The notes beneath the pieces are model-generated. The model was not told the DNA's origin. It saw only the letters and a list, made by a program, of their open reading frames with translations, and did not search any database. From NCBI GenBank assembly GCA_943369485.1, contig CALRNH020000001.1, positions 220,480 through 284,479 of the forward strand: 64,000 nucleotides of DNA. Direction: 5' to 3'. Positions 60,846 through 64,000 of this stretch are shown here, piece after piece; the stretch's first letter is position 1; the number at the start of each line of letters is the position of its first letter. The position numbers and the translations under genes are program-made. The DNA comes from ATX-6F1 sp943369485 (GTDB lineage Bacteria > Cyanobacteriota > Cyanobacteriia > PCC-6307 > Cyanobiaceae).

Positions 60846-61693
60846 CGTGCCCCGCTGCTGCGCCTCAGGGCCAGAAGACCATGGCGTGGGGCGAACAGGA
60901 AGCTGAGCACAAACAGAGCCGTCTGCGCGAGCACGATGCAGCCTGCAGTGGACGCATCCATCCAGTAGCTCCAGTAGATCCCGATCAAGCTCGAAAGCAC
61001 CGCCGAAGCGATCGCGATCCAGCTCATGTGATCGAATCGGTCGGTGAGCAGATAGGCTGTCGCCCCTGGGGTGACGAGCATGGCCACCACCAGAATGATC
61101 CCCACCGTCTGCAGCCCGGCCACCGCAGCAAGCGAGAGAAGTGAGAGCAGAAGGTAATGCAGGGCGCCGGTGTGGAGGCCGATGGAGCGGGCGTGGGTTG
61201 GGTCGAAACAGAACAGAATGAGGTCGCGGCGGAAGACCAGCAGCAGCGCCATGACAAGGGCGCTGATCAACAGGGTCTGGGTGATGTCGGATGCACTGAT
61301 GCCGAGCACGTTCCCGAACAGGATGTGAGTGAGGTCGATGGTGCTGCGCACCTTCGAGACAAGCACCAGGCCCAGGGCAAAGAACCCTGTGAAAACCAGA
61401 CCGATCACCGTGTCTTCTTTGATGCGGGAGGCCTGCTTGATGAAGCCGATCACGATCACCGAGCCCACTCCGAAGACGAAGGCGCCCAGGGCGAAGGGAA
61501 GGTTGAGGGCATAGGCGATGACCACGCCTGGCATCACGGCGTGCGAGACGGCATCACCCATCAGCGCCCAGCCCTTGAGGGTCATGAAACAGGAGAGCAG
61601 TCCGCAGACGGCAGCCACCAGCGCGCTCACGAGCAACGCCCGGACCATGAAGGGATGCTGCAGTGGTTCGATCAGCCAGAGCAGGGGATCCAT
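60842..61693 (-). CDS. mntB: Manganese/zinc ABC transporter, permease
   Basis: 283 residues with about eight to nine transmembrane helices; ABC-3 permease family (GDAVSHAVMPGVVIAYALN, GLVFTGFFALGLVL, LQTVGIILVVAMLVTPGATAYLL). The ATG overlaps the ATPase stop (TGATG). The order binding protein, ATPase, permease is that of the cyanobacterial mntCAB operon for manganese. Confidence 0.93.
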   Translation of the reverse strand: MDPLLWLIEPLQHPFMVRALLVSALVAAVCGLLSCFMTLKGWALMGDAVSHAVMPGVVIAYALNLPFALGAFVFGVGSVIVIGFIKQASRIKEDTVIGLVFTGFFALGLVLVSKVRSTIDLTHILFGNVLGISASDITQTLLISALVMALLLVFRRDLILFCFDPTHARSIGLHTGALHYLLLSLLSLAAVAGLQTVGIILVVAMLVTPGATAYLLTDRFDHMSWIAIASAVLSSLIGIYWSYWMDASTAGCIVLAQTALFVLSFLFAPRHGLLALRRSSGAR

Positions 61694-62484
61694 CAGGGGT
61701 CGTTCAACGCCCGAATGCTCTCCACGCCGGCTGTGGGGTCAGCGGCGAAGGTGCGGGCCAGATTCTCCCTGGTGAACACCTCGGAGGTATCGCCGTACAC
61801 CAGGACGGTTTTGTTGATCAGCACCACCTGATCGCAGAAGCCGGTCACATGGGCCAGGTCATGGGTGGAAATCAGCAGGGTGCGGCCTTCGCGGCGGAAG
61901 CGTTCAAAGAGCTCGACCATCAACTTTTCGGTGTGGATGTCCACCCCGTTGAACGGCTCATCGAGCAGCATCACCGAAGCCCCCTGGGCCAGTGCCCGGG
62001 CCAGAAAAGCCCGCTTGCGCTGACCGCCGGAGAGCGCGCCGATCTGCCGCTGGCGCAGGTCCCAGAGATCGACCTGCTCAAGGCTTGTGCGAACGGCCTG
62101 GTGATCGCTGCGGCGGGGAAGGCGCAGCAGATTCATGCCGCCGTAACGGCCCATCATCACGACCTCGGCGACGCTCACGGGAAAGTTCCAGTCCACACTT
62201 TCCATCTGGGGCATGTAAGCCACCGCCTGCTGGCGGAGCGCCCCATCGAGAGGCAATCCATTGATGCTGATCTGACCACGCGACGGGCGAACGAACCCCA
62301 TCAGGGCCTTGAACAGCGTGGATTTCCCGGCGCCATTCATGCCCACCAGACCGCAGATCGTGCCGGCGCTCACCCGCAGCGACGCGTCATGCAGAGCGAC
62401 CACACCGTGGTACGACACACAGAGACCCTGAACGACGATCCGATCGAGCGTCGAAGAGTTCTGATCGGGGTTACGACGGTCCAC
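61693..62484 (-). CDS. mntA: Manganese/zinc ABC transporter, ATP-binding protein
   Basis: 263 residues from a GTG start. Walker A GMNGAGKSTLFKAL, signature LSGGQRKRAFLARAL, Walker B VMLLDEPFNGVD and the switch His in LISTHDLAHV are intact. It powers the permease encoded just after it, and lies four bases after the binding-protein gene. Confidence 0.94.
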   Translation of the reverse strand: MDRRNPDQNSSTLDRIVVQGLCVSYHGVVALHDASLRVSAGTICGLVGMNGAGKSTLFKALMGFVRPSRGQISINGLPLDGALRQQAVAYMPQMESVDWNFPVSVAEVVMMGRYGGMNLLRLPRRSDHQAVRTSLEQVDLWDLRQRQIGALSGGQRKRAFLARALAQGASVMLLDEPFNGVDIHTEKLMVELFERFRREGRTLLISTHDLAHVTGFCDQVVLINKTVLVYGDTSEVFTRENLARTFAADPTAGVESIRALNDP

Positions 62485-62488
62485 GGAT

Positions 62489-63442
62489 TCATTCTCCCTT
62501 CAGGCCGTCGACCAGGAGCCTTGCGTTGTGCCGCTGCAGCTCCAGCAGCGTCGGTGCCGGACCGCCTGGAAGGGAGAGGGAATCCACATAAAAAGCGCCG
62601 CCATAGTGACTGCCGCTCTCCTGGGCCACCTGGCGCTGGGCCCTGTCACTCACCGTCGTCTCGCAGAACACGGCCGGCACGCGCCGCCGCTTGACAAGCT
62701 CAACCAGCTTCGCCATGCGCTGCGGGGACACCTGGGATTCGGCGTTCACCGGCCACAGGTAGGCCTCCTGCAGGCCATAGTCACGTGCCAGGTAGGAGAA
62801 CGCCCCCTCACAGGTTGCCAGCACACGCCGCTGCGGAGGGATGCTGGCAAGGGACCGGCGCAGCTCCTGATCGAGCTGGCGCAGCTGGGCGCGATAGGCC
62901 TCGGCGTTGCGGCGGTAGTGCCCTGCGCCGGAGGGGTCAAGGCGGGTGAAGGCACGGCGGAGATTCTCGACGTAGATCTCCGCCAGGCGGGGGGACATCC
63001 AGGCGTGGGGGTTGGGCCTGCCGCGGTAGGCATCAGCTGCGATCGACAGCGGAGTGATCCCCTCAGAAAGGACGACATGGGGAACCCCCGACAAGTTGGC
63101 CGTGAAACGCCGGGCCCAACGCTCAAGATCCAAACCATTCTCAAGAACCAGCACCGCGCCACTGGCCCGTCTGATATCACTCGGTGTGGGTTCATAGCCA
63201 TGGATTTCGGCCCCGATCTTGGTGATCGATTCCACCCGCAGGCGCTCTCCGGCGACCATGCGAGCCATGTCGGCCAGCACACTGAAGGTGGTCAGCACCA
63301 GGGGGCTATCGCGGCGATCGCCACCTGGGGATTGAGCTGGCGAGGTGGACTCTCTCTGACACCCCCCCAGCATGAGCAGAACTAAGAGGGCGGCCAGTGG
63401 GGTCAAGCCCACCGCTGGAGCCAAGCCACGCCTGAAAAGCAT
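62489..63442 (-). CDS. mntC: Manganese/zinc ABC transporter, substrate-binding lipoprotein
   Basis: 317 residues. Lipoprotein signal with lipobox LMLGGC. Cluster A-I/TroA fold; metal ligands are expected at His in IGAEIHGYEPTPSD, His in RPNPHAWMSP, Glu/Asp further on in CETTVSDRA. The His-rich loop typical of zinc-specific ZnuA is absent, which favours manganese. First gene of the operon; it starts just downstream of the psbA terminator. Confidence 0.92.
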   Translation of the reverse strand: MLFRRGLAPAVGLTPLAALLVLLMLGGCQRESTSPAQSPGGDRRDSPLVLTTFSVLADMARMVAGERLRVESITKIGAEIHGYEPTPSDIRRASGAVLVLENGLDLERWARRFTANLSGVPHVVLSEGITPLSIAADAYRGRPNPHAWMSPRLAEIYVENLRRAFTRLDPSGAGHYRRNAEAYRAQLRQLDQELRRSLASIPPQRRVLATCEGAFSYLARDYGLQEAYLWPVNAESQVSPQRMAKLVELVKRRRVPAVFCETTVSDRAQRQVAQESGSHYGGAFYVDSLSLPGGPAPTLLELQRHNARLLVDGLKGE

Positions 63443-63460
63443 GCAGTCAAGCTAAAGGAA

Positions 63461-63487
63461 AGCCCCCCTCCGCTGGGAGGGGGGCTG
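63461..63487 (-). terminator. Rho-independent terminator of psbA
   Basis: On the minus strand an 11-base perfect stem (AGCCCCCCTCC/GGAGGGGGGCT) with a 4-base loop is followed by TTTCCTTT. It separates psbA from the metal-uptake operon. Confidence 0.88.
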
Positions 63488-63529
63488 ATGATCGAATCGC
63501 CTTAGCGATCGCGTTCAATGGGTGGTCGA

Positions 63530-64000
63530 TCAACCGATCGCAGGAGCGGTCAGCGCCACGGGCGCGGCCTGGCTGGTGGCCAGATCGAGCGGGAAGTTGT
63601 GGGCGTTGCGCTCGTGCATCACCTCGAAACCGAGGTTGGCACGGTTGATCAGATCGGCCCAGGTGTTCACCACGCGGCCTTCGGAATCCAGGATCGACTG
63701 GTTGAAGTTGAAACCGTTCAGGTTGAAGGCCATAGTGCTGATGCCCAGGCTGGTGAACCAGATCCCCACCACAGGCCAGGCGGCCAGGAAGAAGTGGAGG
63801 CTGCGGCTGTTGTTGAAGGAGGCGTACTGGAAGATCAAGCGACCGAAGTAGCCGTGGGCGGCCACGATGTTGTAGGTCTCCTCTTCCTGGCCGAACTTGT
63901 AGCCGTAGTTCTGGGACTCGCTTTCGGTCGTCTCACGCACCAGCGAGCTGGTGACGAGGGAGCCGTGCATCGCCGAGAACAGGCTGCCGCCGAACACACC
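63530..64000 (-). CDS. psbA: Photosystem II protein D1, C-terminal part
   Basis: The gene enters from the right edge; 156 residues are visible, equal to D1 residues 204-359 when aligned on known landmarks. His215 and His272 (non-haem iron ligands), Phe255 and Ser264 (QB/herbicide site), and the manganese-cluster ligands His332, Glu333, Asp342 and the mature C-terminus Ala344 all fall in register. A 15-residue extension (TSQAAPVALTAPAIG) is removed by CtpA before water-oxidising cluster assembly. Which D1 isoform this is cannot be told because residue 130 lies outside the window. Confidence 0.98.
   Translation of the reverse strand, partial: GVFGGSLFSAMHGSLVTSSLVRETTESESQNYGYKFGQEEETYNIVAAHGYFGRLIFQYASFNNSRSLHFFLAAWPVVGIWFTSLGISTMAFNLNGFNFNQSILDSEGRVVNTWADLINRANLGFEVMHERNAHNFPLDLATSQAAPVALTAPAIG

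Overview
The window reads as a chromosomal segment of a GC-rich picocyanobacterium of the Cyanobium / marine-type Synechococcus group. The evidence is the C-terminal half of photosystem II protein D1 at the right edge, cyanobacterial marker families (PAM68-like, DUF1816, DUF3288, DUF760, DUF1350, DUF4336, solanesyl-diphosphate synthase, MenD/MenB), scattered HIP1 octamers (GCGATCGC, for example at 63505-63512), and a DNA polymerase III alpha gene in one piece without the split intein found in many other cyanobacteria. Genes are dense, on both strands, often overlapping by 1-4 bases. There is no rRNA operon and no CRISPR array; the only RNA gene seen is tRNA-Pro(GGG).

Layout. 1-2490: the right end of a mobile island, with two AT-richer orphan genes and a large serine recombinase (741-2453) that ends beside a chopped-off yraN gene (2472-2567), the probable integration target. 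2641-5308: a lumenal pentapeptide protein, a conserved hypothetical, then umuDC under a perfect LexA-type palindrome. 5310-9166 (minus): a PaO-type Rieske oxygenase with a coupled unknown protein, and dnaG. 9264-11990: an EamA transporter, a lipoprotein, ruvA, rpsO and a PAM68-like protein. 12000-23267 (minus): a long co-directional run with dnaE, gatA, a DUF1816 protein, an rRNA methyltransferase with giant disordered tails, mini-RNase III, a STAS protein, carA, trpD and a DUF3288 protein.

23349-31262: an ABC half-exporter, msrA with two small genes, a Ca-type P-ATPase, tRNA-Pro and a DnaQ-like exonuclease. 31384-39376: an esterase coupled to an MprF-like lysyltransferase, alpha/beta hydrolases, peroxiredoxin Q, a frameshifted DUF805 gene, acetyl-CoA synthetase and a HAD phosphatase. 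39377-40218 is an 840-base gap upstream of the ammonium transporter amt. 41837-46370 (minus): solanesyl-PP synthase, murI, a cell-wall amidase, a nitrilase and comB. 46424-51305 (plus): ubiD with a coupled Rrf2 regulator, aroA and glmU. 51241-58561 (minus): murF, glgA, an L,D-transpeptidase, menB and menD. 58634-59647 (plus): lepB and a DUF760 gene. 59682-64000 (minus): psbA, then mntCAB with a translationally coupled DUF4336 gene.

Functional themes are replication and repair (dnaG, dnaE, ruvA, umuDC, DnaQ-like), cell wall (murF, murI, glmU, amidase, L,D-transpeptidase), quinones (menD, menB, sds, ubiD), photosynthesis and its metals (psbA, PAM68-like, mntCAB), and nitrogen or one-carbon entry (amt, carA, trpD, aroA). 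Most of the window is ordinary core genome. The parts most worth following are the island inserted in yraN, the repeat-expanded RlmB-type methyltransferase, the DUF4336 gene fused translationally to the metal transporter, the cysteine-free Rrf2 protein coupled to ubiD, and the PaO-like oxygenase pair. I did not find a clear multi-gene system that looks wholly undescribed.
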